A DNA stretch of 64,000 nt, from contig NZ_LLYB01000134.1 of assembly GCF_001440475.1 (NCBI RefSeq), forward strand, positions 77,390 through 141,389, given 5' to 3'. The notes below the pieces were generated by a model. That model was not told where the DNA came from and did no database searches. It saw nothing but the letters and a program-made list of their open reading frames with translations. Positions 43,165 through 52,089 of the stretch are shown in pieces. Numbering within the stretch: the stretch's first letter is position 1; each line of letters starts with the position of its first letter. The translations under genes were made by a program, and so were the position numbers. Source of the stretch: Bradyrhizobium lablabi. GTDB taxonomy: Bacteria > Pseudomonadota > Alphaproteobacteria > Rhizobiales > Xanthobacteraceae.

Positions 43165-46100
43165 CTAGCGTGCCCGGCGCGAGAACACCGAGATCAGGGC
43201 AGGCAACGTCACCAGGATCACGATCGGCGCCAGCATCATGCCGGTGACGACCACGACCGCCAGCGGCTTTTGCACCTGCGAACCGATCCCCTCCGAGAGT
43301 GCCGCCGGCAACAGTCCGACGCCCGCGACCACGCAGGTCATCAGCACCGGCCGCAACTGCAGTTCGCCAGTGCGGATCACCGCGCGGATCCGCTCATAGC
43401 CCTCGTCGATGAGCTGGTTGTACTGCGACAGGATGATGATGCCGTCCATCACGGCGATACCGAACAGCGCGATGAAGCCGATCGCCGCCGAGACGCTGAA
43501 GGGAATCCCCGTGATCAGCAATCCGAGCACACCGCCGAAGATCGCCATCGGGATTACGCTCATCGCGAGCAGCGTGTCGACCATCGAACCGAAATTGAAG
43601 AACAAGAGTACGCCGATCAGCGCGAGGCTGATCGGCACCACGATCGACAGTCTTCGGATGGCGTCCTTCAGGTTACCGAACTCGCCGACCCATTCGATCC
43701 GCGATCCCGGCGGAAGCTGGACCTGCTCGGCGACCTTGTCCTGCGCTTCATGGATCGCGCTGCCGAGGTCGCGGTTACGCACCGAGAACTTGATCGGCAG
43801 ATAGCGTTCCTGCCCTTCGCGGTAAATATAGGCGGCGCCCGAGACCAGGTTGATCGAGGCGACCTCGCTGAGCGGGATCTGCGTAACGCCGCCCTGCCCG
43901 GCCACGCCGATCCGCAAGTTGTGGATCGCCTCCGCGCTCTTGCGGTACTCCGGCGCAAGACGAACGATGATCGGGAAATGCCGGTCGCTGCCGGGCTCGT
44001 AGAGATCGCCGGCGCTGTCGCCGCCGACCGCGACCTTGATGGTGGCGTTGATATCGCCGGGCGACAGGCCGTAGCGCGCCGCGCGGGCACGGTCGACGTC
44101 GATCTGAATGGTCGGCTGGCCGAGCGAGGTGAACACGGCGAGGTCGGTGACGCCCTGCACGGTGCCGAGCACGGATTTGATCTTGTTGGCGGTATCGGTC
44201 AGCGCCTGCAGGTCGTTGCCGAACAGCTTGATCGAGTTCTCGCCCTTGACGCCCGAGACCGCCTCCGAGACGTTGTCCTGCAGGTATTGCGAGAAGTTGA
44301 ATTCGACGCCCGGGAATTTGTCCTGCAATTGCCCCAAGAGCTGCGCGGTCAACTCATCCTTGTCGCGGGTGCCGGGCCATTCGGTGTTGGGTTTGAGCGG
44401 CGCGAAGAATTCGGCGTTGAACAGGCCGGCGGCGTCGGTGCCGTCGTCCGGGCGTCCATGCTGCGACACCACCGATTCCACTTCGGGACGCGCGCGGATC
44501 ATCCTGCGCATCTCGTTGACGTAGGCATTGCCTTCCTGCAGCGAGATGGTCGGCGGCAACGTGGCGCGGATCCAAAGATTTCCTTCTTCCAGCTTGGGCA
44601 GGAATTCCAGGCCCAGCAACCGCGCGAACGCAATCGTCATCAGGAAGAGCACGGCAGCACCGCCCAACACGATCTTGCGGTTCGCAATCGCCCACCGCAG
44701 GACCGGCATATAGAACCAATGCAGGAACGCCATGATGCGGGTCTCGGTTTCCTGCATGTGCGCGGGCAGGATGATCGCGCTCAGCGCGGGCGTTACGGTG
44801 AAAGTCGCGAGGAGTCCGCCCGCCAAAGCATAGGCATAGGTCCGCGCCATCGGCCCAAAGATATTGCCCTCGACGCCGCTCAGCGTGAACAGCGGCAGGA
44901 AGGCGGCGATGATGATAGCGGCTGCGAAGAAGATCGAGCGCGACACGTCGGCAGACGCCGACAGAATGGCGTGGCTCTTCATTCCCATCGTGGTTTCGAA
45001 GGAGATGTGGCTCTGCTCGGCCTCCGACAGCGCCGTCGTCTGGGTCAGCCGCCGGAAGATCGCCTCCACCATGATCACGGTGCCGTCGACGATCAGGCCG
45101 AAATCGATCGCGCCGACCGACAGCAGGTTGGCGGATTCGCCGCGCAGCACCAGGATGATGACGGCGAAAAACAGCGCGAACGGAATCGTTGCGCCGACGA
45201 TCAGCGCGCTGCGGAGATCGCCGAGGAACATCCACTGCAGCAGCACGATCAGGAGGATCCCAACCACCATGTTGTGCAGCACCGTATGCGTGGTGATGTC
45301 GATGAGGTCCTTGCGGTCGTAGATCCGCTCGATTTTCACGCCGGGCGGCAGGATCGAGGAATGATTGATGTCGTGCACGAGCTTTTCGACGCGGGCAATC
45401 GTCGGCGAACTCTGCTCGCCGCGCCGCATCAGCACGATGCCCTGCACGATGTCGTCGTCCTGGTCGAGGCCGGCAATACCGAGCCGCGGCTTCTCCCCGA
45501 TCGTGACATGGGCGATGTCGCGCACCAGCACTGGATTGCCGCCGGACTGCGACACCATAGTGTTGTTGAGGTCGTCGATCGAGCGGATCAGGCCGACGCC
45601 GCGCACCACGGCGGATTGCGCGCCGATATTGACGGTGTTGCCGCCGACATTGATGTTGGCGTTGCTTACGGCCTGAAGCACCTGCGGCAGCGTCAGCCCG
45701 TTGGCGACCAGCTTGTTGAAATCGACCTGCAGCTCGTAGGTCTTGGTCTTGCCGCCCCACCCCGTGACGTCGATGACGCCGGGCACGGCGCGGAAGCGGC
45801 GTTGCAGCACCCAGTCCTGCAGCGTCTTGAGATCGAGCACGCTGTAGTTCGGCGGGCCCTTCAGGCGGTAACGAAAAATCTCGCCGATCGGGCTGAGCGG
45901 CGAGATGGTCGGCTGCACATTGCCTGGCAGCGGCGGCAATTGCGCCAGGCGGTTCAGAACCTGCTGCAATGCCTCTTCATAAGTGTAGTCGAAGGAGAAT
46001 TGCAGTTTGACGTCGGATAGGCCGTACAACGAGATGGTGCGGATCGTGCGCAGATTCTTGATGCCGGCGACCTGGGTCTCGATCGGAATCGTGATGTAGC

Positions 46101-46284
46101 GCTCGATCTCTTCCGACGACAGGCCAGGGCTCTGCGTCACGATGTCGACCATCGGCGGGGTCGGATCGGGATAGGCCTCGATGTTGAGGTGCTGGAACGC
46201 GATCAGTCCGCCGACCAGCACGGCGACGAACATGCCGACCATCAAATAGCGGCGGCTGACTGCTAGGGCGACCAGGCGATCCAC
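43165..46284 (-). CDS. czcA: CzcA-like heavy-metal RND efflux permease
   Basis: A 1039-residue inner-membrane proton-driven pump. It begins at GTG 46284 with the first membrane segment YLMVGMFVAVLVGGLIAF, and HLNIEAYPDPTPPMVDIVTQSPGLSSEEIERYITIPIE is a hallmark of the HME-RND group. Transmembrane segment 4 contains GAIDFGLIVDGTVIMVEA (residues about 390-405), the acidic relay typical of Zn/Co/Ni-type pumps rather than the Cu-type. The partner adaptor lies 23 nt upstream. No outer-membrane component is adjacent. The opposite strand is open for 985 codons but is a shadow. Confidence 0.92.
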   Translation of the reverse strand: MDRLVALAVSRRYLMVGMFVAVLVGGLIAFQHLNIEAYPDPTPPMVDIVTQSPGLSSEEIERYITIPIETQVAGIKNLRTIRTISLYGLSDVKLQFSFDYTYEEALQQVLNRLAQLPPLPGNVQPTISPLSPIGEIFRYRLKGPPNYSVLDLKTLQDWVLQRRFRAVPGVIDVTGWGGKTKTYELQVDFNKLVANGLTLPQVLQAVSNANINVGGNTVNIGAQSAVVRGVGLIRSIDDLNNTMVSQSGGNPVLVRDIAHVTIGEKPRLGIAGLDQDDDIVQGIVLMRRGEQSSPTIARVEKLVHDINHSSILPPGVKIERIYDRKDLIDITTHTVLHNMVVGILLIVLLQWMFLGDLRSALIVGATIPFALFFAVIILVLRGESANLLSVGAIDFGLIVDGTVIMVEAIFRRLTQTTALSEAEQSHISFETTMGMKSHAILSASADVSRSIFFAAAIIIAAFLPLFTLSGVEGNIFGPMARTYAYALAGGLLATFTVTPALSAIILPAHMQETETRIMAFLHWFYMPVLRWAIANRKIVLGGAAVLFLMTIAFARLLGLEFLPKLEEGNLWIRATLPPTISLQEGNAYVNEMRRMIRARPEVESVVSQHGRPDDGTDAAGLFNAEFFAPLKPNTEWPGTRDKDELTAQLLGQLQDKFPGVEFNFSQYLQDNVSEAVSGVKGENSIKLFGNDLQALTDTANKIKSVLGTVQGVTDLAVFTSLGQPTIQIDVDRARAARYGLSPGDINATIKVAVGGDSAGDLYEPGSDRHFPIIVRLAPEYRKSAEAIHNLRIGVAGQGGVTQIPLSEVASINLVSGAAYIYREGQERYLPIKFSVRNRDLGSAIHEAQDKVAEQVQLPPGSRIEWVGEFGNLKDAIRRLSIVVPISLALIGVLLFFNFGSMVDTLLAMSVIPMAIFGGVLGLLITGIPFSVSAAIGFIALFGIAVMDGIIILSQYNQLIDEGYERIRAVIRTGELQLRPVLMTCVVAGVGLLPAALSEGIGSQVQKPLAVVVVTGMMLAPIVILVTLPALISVFSRRAR

Positions 46285-46307
46285 AGATCGAAGCTTTCAG
46301 TGAGAGG

Positions 46308-47552
46308 TCAGCTGCCGGACGCGGCGCGGTCGATGAAGAGTGCGCCCTTGGTGACGATCTGCTCACCAGGCTTCAAATTGCCGACCACCTCGACGAGATC
46401 GCCATTGATGAGGCCGGGCTTGATCTGACGCAGTTCGATGGTCTTGTCCGGATGCGCGACCCAGATCCGGACCTGGTCGCCTTCATAGATCAGCGCCTGC
46501 TTCGGCACGCCGACTGCGGGACGGTCGCCCGCCGAATAGATCGTGACATTGGCGAACATCTCCGGCTTCAGCGTGCCGTTCTTGTTGTCGATGGTGGCGC
46601 GGACGAGTAGCCGCCGCGTCGCCGGATCGATTGCGGTGGCGACATAGTTGATCCGCGCCGACAGCGAACGGCCCGGCAGCGCCAGCACGTTGAAACTCAC
46701 CTCCTGCCCGATCGCGACGTTGGCGCAGTCGCTTTCGCGAACGAACGCCGTCATCCAAACGGTGGAGAGATCGCCGATCACATAGACGGGGTCGCTGGCG
46801 CCGGCGTTGACGTATTGCCCCGGGCCGATCTTGCGCTGGACCACGGTGCCGGCGATCGGTGCGAAGATGGTGATCTCGGGATTGATACGGCCCTTCTCCT
46901 GGAAGGTCGCGATGTCCTCGTCAGTGAGGCCGAGCAGGCGCAGCTTGTTGCGCGCCGCCTGCAGCGCCGTTTCCGACGAGCGCATGTCATTCTGCGCCTG
47001 GATCAGGGTCGCCTGACTCTGCTGATAATCCTTCAACGGGACGGCCTTGCCTTCGAACAGATCCTTGGCGCGCGTTCCCTGCAACTGCGCCAATTCGAGC
47101 GCGGACTTCGCCTTGTTCATGGCGGTCATGGCCGCGATAAAATCGTTTTGCGCCTGGACGTTGTCGGCGGCCTCGATCACGAACAGCGGCTGGCCCTTGA
47201 CGACACTGTCGCCCGGCCTGGCCAGCAGCCTGGTGACACGGCCCGCATAGGGCGAGAACACCGGCGTCGAACGATCTTCATCGATCGCGATCTTGCCTTC
47301 GGTGACGTGCTCGGCGCGGAAGCCCCGCTCGGTGACGGGCTGAATGGTCAGGCTGGCCCATTCGGCGGGGCTCGGCGTATAGCGCTGCAAGCCCTTGCGC
47401 GACTGGCTCGAAATTTCCGAATGCCCGCGCTTTGCACCGCCGATCTGGGCGTAGCCATAGGCGCCCGCACTTGCGAGCGCCACGAACGCCACTGCCATAG
47501 CCCATCGCTTCCGACTAAGCGGCTGCCATTGCTTTGTTAATTGTTTCAGCAT
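46308..47552 (-). CDS. czcB: RND efflux periplasmic adaptor (CzcB/CusB type)
   Basis: A 414-residue membrane-fusion protein. The N-terminus is an anchor (MAVAFVALASAGAYGYA). The lipoyl/barrel signatures are VFSPYAGRVTRLLARPGDSVVKGQPLFVIEA and ITIFAPIAGTVVQRKIGPGQYVNAG; the hairpin (MNKAKSALELAQLQGTRAKDLFEGKAVPLKDYQQS) lies between. The C-terminus has GVPKQALIYEGDQVRIWVAH and GDLVEVVGNLKPGEQIVTKGALFID. Upstream of the permease in the same operon. No obvious metal-binding His/Met cluster at the N-terminus. Confidence 0.9.
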   Translation of the reverse strand: MLKQLTKQWQPLSRKRWAMAVAFVALASAGAYGYAQIGGAKRGHSEISSQSRKGLQRYTPSPAEWASLTIQPVTERGFRAEHVTEGKIAIDEDRSTPVFSPYAGRVTRLLARPGDSVVKGQPLFVIEAADNVQAQNDFIAAMTAMNKAKSALELAQLQGTRAKDLFEGKAVPLKDYQQSQATLIQAQNDMRSSETALQAARNKLRLLGLTDEDIATFQEKGRINPEITIFAPIAGTVVQRKIGPGQYVNAGASDPVYVIGDLSTVWMTAFVRESDCANVAIGQEVSFNVLALPGRSLSARINYVATAIDPATRRLLVRATIDNKNGTLKPEMFANVTIYSAGDRPAVGVPKQALIYEGDQVRIWVAHPDKTIELRQIKPGLINGDLVEVVGNLKPGEQIVTKGALFIDRAASGS

Positions 47553-47696
47553 GCGGCCCGGATCACTCAGCGACGTTTTGCCTCACCTACCCGCTAATAG
47601 TGCCCAATTGGCATTTTACACAACCTAAAAAACGAAAATTGGTTTGGCGGAGAGGTTAAAGTTTGGAGAAGTGCATATGAACGCCTTATGACTGCC

Positions 47697-49091
47697 TCAT
47701 TCGTGCCTAGGCCATTGCGGTTGATCGCTGCCGAGCGGCATTGCCGGACGGGCCCAAAACGCCGGGGTTTTCGCCAAAACCCCAGAATGCCTGACTGATC
47801 GCAGCGTACCAAAACCTGAGCCGGTCTCCTCCATAAATGGCGTCACCGCCTCCCCCGTAAAATCACGGGTATCCAGCCCGCCGGCGACCCGCCCGAGATT
47901 CCACAGCCACCGCCCGGTCTGCGCCAGCGACACCTGGACGTGCCAACTGCCGCCTTCGCGCGCCTGACGCGCTTTGGCTATCATCGCGCCGAACGCCATG
48001 AAGTAGCCGGTGGCGTGGTCGAGCATCTGCGCGGGCAATTCCTTTGGCCCCTCAATACCGGCCGCCTGACCCTCGGCATGGTTGAATCCGGTCGCGGTCT
48101 GCACCAACGAGTCGAAACCGCGCCGCCCGGCCCAAGGCCCGACGGCACCATAGGCGGACAACGTGACATAAATGATGCCGGGATTGATGCGCGCCGCTTC
48201 CTCCGGCGAAAAGCCGAGGCCGGCGATCGCATGCGGCCGGTAGCCTTGCGAAAAGATATCGGCGTCAGCCAGCAACTCCCGCAACACCGCCCGGCCCTGC
48301 TCCGTCCTGAGTTCGACGAAACTCGTCAGCTTCCCGCGGCCGGTATCGATCGTGAGCCACGGGATCGCCGGCAGATCCGGTCCTGAGATCAGCAGCACGT
48401 CGGCGCCATGGGCCGCGAGCGTCCGTCCCGCCACGGGACCTGCAATCACGCGCGACAGATCGAGCACCCGGAGCCCGGCGAGCGGCCGCTCGCCCGCGGG
48501 CCACGGCTTTGGCGCGGCCTCGCCGATTTTCGTGATCGAGATCAGTGGCAATCCGGCGAGTGCCCTGGCATGCGGCGTCGCCGACCATTGGTCATGGGAG
48601 CGCATGAAGGCAACGACGCCGCCGTTCGCATAGGCTGCGGTCTCGAACGCCTCGCCGTCCAATTGCATCAGCGCGGCCTGCACGGCGTCGCGCTCGGGCT
48701 TGCAGTTCAGTACCTTGCAGACGGCATCGCGGTGATGCGGAAAGTTGGTGTGCAGCCGCACAAAGCCGTCGCTGACCTTGTAGACACCGGCGATCGCGTC
48801 CCAGGCCGGCGGCGGCGGCTTGCCGTCGAGGCGGAGATAACGCTCGCTCCGGCATTCGACCACGGCATGGCGCATATCGACCGAAACGCCCTGCGCCTCT
48901 CCGCCGCGCATTTTCCAGATCTCGGCCGCGGCGAGCGCGCTGGCGGCGACGCTGACCTGCGCCGCCGCCGCAACGCGAAACGAGGACGGCAATTGCGGCT
49001 CGTCGCCGGTCAGCTTGAGCGCATCGAGTGCGGACGGATCGCCGCCGGCAGAGGTCCAGATGTCGGCGAGAATTTCTCTGGGGCTTTGCAT
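47697..49091 (-). CDS. Class III (CaiB/BaiF) CoA-transferase
   Basis: A 464-residue CoA-transferase of the CaiB/BaiF type. The central motif LAGLRVLDLSRVIAGPVAGRTLAAHGADVLLI (from about residue 204) and INPGIIYVTLSAYGAVGPWAGRRGFDSLVQTATGF are diagnostic. The catalytic Asp position follows the first block. The N-terminal 190 residues are longer than in typical 400-residue members, resembling a second, degenerate transferase half. Start ATG 49091; the 144-nt gap to the adaptor gene shows they are separate units. Confidence 0.88.
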   Translation of the reverse strand: MQSPREILADIWTSAGGDPSALDALKLTGDEPQLPSSFRVAAAAQVSVAASALAAAEIWKMRGGEAQGVSVDMRHAVVECRSERYLRLDGKPPPPAWDAIAGVYKVSDGFVRLHTNFPHHRDAVCKVLNCKPERDAVQAALMQLDGEAFETAAYANGGVVAFMRSHDQWSATPHARALAGLPLISITKIGEAAPKPWPAGERPLAGLRVLDLSRVIAGPVAGRTLAAHGADVLLISGPDLPAIPWLTIDTGRGKLTSFVELRTEQGRAVLRELLADADIFSQGYRPHAIAGLGFSPEEAARINPGIIYVTLSAYGAVGPWAGRRGFDSLVQTATGFNHAEGQAAGIEGPKELPAQMLDHATGYFMAFGAMIAKARQAREGGSWHVQVSLAQTGRWLWNLGRVAGGLDTRDFTGEAVTPFMEETGSGFGTLRSVRHSGVLAKTPAFWARPAMPLGSDQPQWPRHE

Positions 49092-49136
49092 CGGCGCGTC
49101 TCTTCCCTAACGTTCGTCTCGAATATTCCAGTCAAC

Positions 49137-49227
49137 GTAGCCCGGATGGAGCGTCAGCGAAATCCAGGAACGATCTTGCCACGCGGATCGCTCTTACCCG
49201 GATTGCGCTTCGCTTCATCCGGGCTAC
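49137..49227. repeat. Inverted-repeat element (GTAGCCCGGATG type)
   Basis: Left arm begins GTAGCCCGGATGGAGCGTCAG at 49137; right arm ends TTCGCTTCATCCGGGCTAC at 49227, roughly its complement. About 91 nt in total, located between the CoA-transferase start and a small membrane protein gene; a typical dispersed rhizobial element. Confidence 0.8.
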
Positions 49228-49253
49228 GCGTCCTCAATCCGGAAGGAGTTGCA

Positions 49254-49541
49254 ATGGCGGCCATCGACCCCCTGACGGCGGGAGCCGTTTTCCTTGCGAC
49301 CGCAGGGACCGACGCGGTCTACGTGATGTTCACTTCGGCGGTGGTACACCGCAAGCGCGTGCCGGCAGCGACCTGGAGCAGCATCTGGTACGTGCTCTCG
49401 TCCTACGCCGTGATCAGCTACACCGACAATTGGGTCTATGTCGTGTTCGCCGCTATCGGCTCGTGGGTCGGCGCTTATCTGACTATTACCTTCCTGCATC
49501 GTCCGCCCGGCGGCCCGCCGGTTGGTGCTGCGCCGGAGTAA
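49254..49541 (+). CDS. Small membrane protein (95 aa)
   Basis: A 95-residue protein with three hydrophobic segments (LTAGAVFLATAGTDAVYVMF, WYVLSSYAVISYTDNWVYVVF, AIGSWVGAYLTITF). The start is ATG 49254 with AAGGAG six to seven bases upstream, a strong site. The composition is unusually hydrophobic-aromatic and the protein is probably integral. No family named with confidence; similar small proteins occur in rhizobia. Confidence 0.78.
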   Translation: MAAIDPLTAGAVFLATAGTDAVYVMFTSAVVHRKRVPAATWSSIWYVLSSYAVISYTDNWVYVVFAAIGSWVGAYLTITFLHRPPGGPPVGAAPE

Positions 49542-49565
49542 GTCCGGCATGCCCGCCCGTAGCCG

Positions 49566-49645
49566 GTAGGATGGGTAGAGCGAAGCGAAACCCATCAATG
49601 CCGTTCGTGAGGGTGATGGGTTTCGCTTCACTCTACCCACCCTAC
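49566..49645. repeat. Inverted-repeat element (GTAGGATGGGTAGAGCGAAG type)
   Basis: The left arm (GTAGGATGGGTAGAGCGAAGCG) and the right arm (TTCGCTTCACTCTACCCACC) are near-complementary around a central GATGGG turn. About 80 nt between the small membrane protein gene and the dehydrogenase gene. Confidence 0.8.
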
Positions 49646-49726
49646 GCAGCCCTTTCACACTTTGAGCTTTCTCCCGCGTCACCTTCCTCGCTACAATGTG
49701 CTGCGGATCAATCAAGGAAAAACAAA

Positions 49727-50497
49727 ATGGACTTGGGTTTGAAGGGTAGAAACGCCGTCGTGCTCGGCGGCACGCGGGGCATCGGGCGGGCGATTGCGGA
49801 TACGCTGGCGGGCGAAGGCGCAGGCGTCGCGGTGTGCGCGCGCAATGTGGATCAGGTCGCGGCGACCGTTAGCGAGCTGAAGGCGCATGGCGGGCGCGCG
49901 ACCGGGGTGCCGCTCGATGTTACCGACGCGGCGGCGCTGAAATCATGGATATCTGATACGGCCAACGAGCTCGGCAGCATCGACATGCTGTTTTCCAACG
50001 CCGGGGCGATGGCGCAAGGCGGCGATCCCGCCTCCTGGGAGCAGAACTTTCGGCTCGACGTGCTCGGCGCCGTCAACGCATTCGAGGCGGCGCGGCCGTT
50101 TCTCGAGGCCAGCGGCGAAAAAACCGGCGACGCAGCATTCATCATCATCTCGTCGATATCAGCCGCGCAGGCCGACGCCGCCAGCTCCTATGGCCCGATC
50201 AAGGCGGCGCTGATCCACATGGCCAAGGGACTGGCGCGGCAATACGCGGGCAAGAAAATCCGCGTCAACGTGGTGTCGCCGGGCACGGTCTATTTCAAGG
50301 GCGGCATCTGGAACATGGTCGAGCAGAACATGCCGAAGCGCTACCAGGATGCGCTGGCGCGCAACCCGACCGGCCGCATGGCGACGCCGCAGGAAATCGC
50401 CAATGCGGCGGTTTTCCTGGCGAGCCCGGCGTCTTCGTTCACGACCGGTTCGAACCTCGTGGTCGACGGCGCGATCTCGAACCGGGTGAATTTCTAA
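49727..50497 (+). CDS. Short-chain dehydrogenase/reductase (SDR)
   Basis: A 256-residue classical SDR. The nucleotide motif is GGTRGIG at residues 14-20; NAG follows in LFSNAGAMA; the active site is SSISAAQADAASSYGPIKAA (Ser, Tyr, Lys). The C-terminal VDGAISNRVNF is normal. The start has AAGGAAAAAC upstream, a good ribosome site. NAD(H) or NADP(H) preference is not resolved. Stand-alone gene between two dispersed repeat elements. Confidence 0.92.
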   Translation: MDLGLKGRNAVVLGGTRGIGRAIADTLAGEGAGVAVCARNVDQVAATVSELKAHGGRATGVPLDVTDAAALKSWISDTANELGSIDMLFSNAGAMAQGGDPASWEQNFRLDVLGAVNAFEAARPFLEASGEKTGDAAFIIISSISAAQADAASSYGPIKAALIHMAKGLARQYAGKKIRVNVVSPGTVYFKGGIWNMVEQNMPKRYQDALARNPTGRMATPQEIANAAVFLASPASSFTTGSNLVVDGAISNRVNF

Positions 50498-50506
50498 CGA
50501 CGGATT

Positions 50507-50600
50507 GTAGGGTGGGCAAAGCGCAGCGTGCCCACCTTTTGCAACAGCGATCCGGATTGAAGATGGTGGGCACGGCGCGATGCGCCTTTGCCCACCCTAC
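50507..50600. repeat. Inverted pair of GTAGGGTGGGC elements between convergent genes
   Basis: Left element (GTAGGGTGGGCAAAGCGCAG, from 50507) and right element (CTTTGCCCACCCTAC, ending 50600) face each other with a central GGTGGGCACG-type symmetry, giving a strong potential stem of about 30 bp. It lies exactly between the convergent SDR and heme-binding genes, so it could serve as a bidirectional terminator. Confidence 0.82.
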
Positions 50601-50616
50601 GATTCCGGAATCTTTT

Positions 50617-51183
50617 CTACTTGATCGTTTCCGCGCCGGCCTTGCAGGCCACCGCATCCTGATCGCCGGTGGCGCCACTGCAACCGACGGCGCCGATGAT
50701 CTTGCCGCCTTCGATCAGCGGGAAGCCGCCGGGAGACGCGGTCGGCGGGGGCGAATCCAGCGTGGCAAGATAGTTGCCGGCGGGAGTCTGCATCGCGTTG
50801 CTGAAGATCTGCGTCGGACGTCGAAGCCGCGCCGACGTCCGCGCCTTGTTCTGCGAGATCGTCACCGAGCCGTGCTGGGTGTTGTCCATCTTGTAGAAAT
50901 AGACGAGGTCGCCATGGGTATCGACAACGGAAATGGCGAGCTTCCAGTTGCGCGGAGACTTGGTGGCCTCGGCAACGACCGCCTTCACGATGTCGGCGGC
51001 GCGATCGGCGGTGATCGAATTGCCATAAGGAATATCGAACGGCATCTGGTCGGGCACTGCCGCAGGGGCTGCTGGAGCGGCCGGGGCTGCCGGAGCCGCC
51101 GGTTGCTGAGCTTGAGCCGGGGCCTGTCCGCAGACCGCTGCGACGGCGCACGCCGCAAGAATCGCCAAAGTATTCCGACGCAT
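50617..51183 (-). CDS. Exported HbpS/GlcG-like (DUF336) protein
   Basis: A 188-residue periplasmic protein. The signal peptide is LAILAACAVAAVCGQAPAQAQ, then a Pro/Ala-rich linker, and then a GlcG/HbpS domain: VDTHGDLVYFYKMDNTQHGSV (dimer/ligand strand), KARTSARLRRPTQIF, and GGFPLIEGGKIIGAVGCSGATGDQDAVACKAG (C-terminal signature). Heme binding is documented for HbpS but not shown here. Start ATG 51183 has GGGAGGAAG upstream. Longer in-frame upstream starts lack family features. Confidence 0.85.
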   Translation of the reverse strand: MRRNTLAILAACAVAAVCGQAPAQAQQPAAPAAPAAPAAPAAVPDQMPFDIPYGNSITADRAADIVKAVVAEATKSPRNWKLAISVVDTHGDLVYFYKMDNTQHGSVTISQNKARTSARLRRPTQIFSNAMQTPAGNYLATLDSPPPTASPGGFPLIEGGKIIGAVGCSGATGDQDAVACKAGAETIK

Positions 51184-51487
51184 GTCTTCTTCCTCCCAAG
51201 GGTATTGATTATGAAGCGTTGATGATGTGCGGCCGGGTCCTCCCCTGTGCTGCCCGGCCGCCGGCGACGATATGAGGTTTCGTTGCTGGTTAAAACTCAA
51301 TTTGGGCGTGCGATTGCGCGTAACCCGTTGCATCCGGCCTACCGCAGTTGCGAGAGCCGGGCTTACAACTCGCGAACCAAACCGGGTCAATTTGAATCGA
51401 TAAGCTAAGGGAACTTTACGAACTTGCATTCAATGTGGTCACCACTGCGAAGACCCAGCCGACTGGGTCCAATGACGGGTGGCCACG

Positions 51488-51760
51488 ATGATTGTCGACG
51501 AGCAAAGGACAAAAGTGCAGCGCGAGCCGCGACGCCAGCTGCGCAAACGGCCGACATGGGTGACGACCGACGACGGGGTGACGAAGATCGAATGCATCGT
51601 CCTGGACGTCTCCCCGGGCGGCGCCAAGATCGTGACCGATGCTCCGTTCGACGTCAGGGACAGTTTTGAACTGGCGCTGGTGCCCGAACACACGACGCGC
51701 CAGTCGTGCGAAGTGGTGTGGCGCCGGGGCAAGACCTACGGCGTGAAGTTTCTGTCCTGA
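51488..51760 (+). CDS. PilZ-domain protein
   Basis: A 90-residue single PilZ domain, a c-di-GMP receptor. The RxxxR motif is in REPRRQLRKR and the DxSxxG motif is DVSPGGAKI, both needed for ligand binding. The remainder (FELALVPEHTTRQSCEVVWRRGKTYGVKFL) is the beta-barrel end. ATG 51488 is used; GTG 51479 would add three residues. Downstream effect unknown; the diguanylate cyclase at 23173 is a possible source of the signal. Confidence 0.85.
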   Translation: MIVDEQRTKVQREPRRQLRKRPTWVTTDDGVTKIECIVLDVSPGGAKIVTDAPFDVRDSFELALVPEHTTRQSCEVVWRRGKTYGVKFLS

Positions 51761-51807
51761 GGCACCTTCCGCCCCGACTTCAAGGATGTGGCTGCTAGCG
51801 TGGCCTT

Positions 51808-51945
51808 CATGGTTCGAGACGGCGCGTTGCGCCTCCTCACCATGAGGAGAGATAAATACTCCGCGGCGCGTACTAAATCTAAGCCCCAACGCCAGCCTAG
51901 AACCTCATCCTGAGGAGCGGCATCTTTGCCGCGTCTCGAAGGATG
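51808..51945. repeat. Split CTCATCCTGAGGAG-type dispersed element
   Basis: 51808-51847 holds the CATGGTTCGAGACGG...CTCACCATGAGG half and 51903-51945 the CCTCATCCTGAGGAGC...CGTCTCGAAGGATG half, separated by 55 nt. The order is reversed relative to copies at 16946 and 30750. Confidence 0.75.
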
Positions 51946-52031
51946 CAGGCCCGGCTGTCACAATCGCGGCCCTCCGACCCGAGCGCCGGCCGGCCGCCCT
52001 CGCGGACATACTCTCGTCGCGATTCGAGCTC

Positions 52032-52065
52032 GACATACGTGAATGTATTATTACATTCATATGTC
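52032..52065. promoter_or_regulatory. Strong palindrome, TetR-type operator candidate
   Basis: The core GAATGTATTATTACATTC (52041-52058) is a near-perfect palindrome with 7-bp arms and a 4-nt centre, extended by flanking GACATA (52032-52037) and TATGTC (52060-52065). It ends 25 nt before the ATG of the next gene, so repressor binding would block its transcription. The spacing and AT-rich arms resemble TetR-family sites; the regulator is not identified. Confidence 0.6.
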
Positions 52066-52089
52066 AATTCGATTACGGCGGAGCAGCGA

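Noticed and set aside
43063..46020. A 985-codon open frame on the plus strand
   Set aside because: It is the antisense of czcA; the translation is dominated by Arg, His, Asp and Gln with no motif, typical of GC-rich shadow frames.
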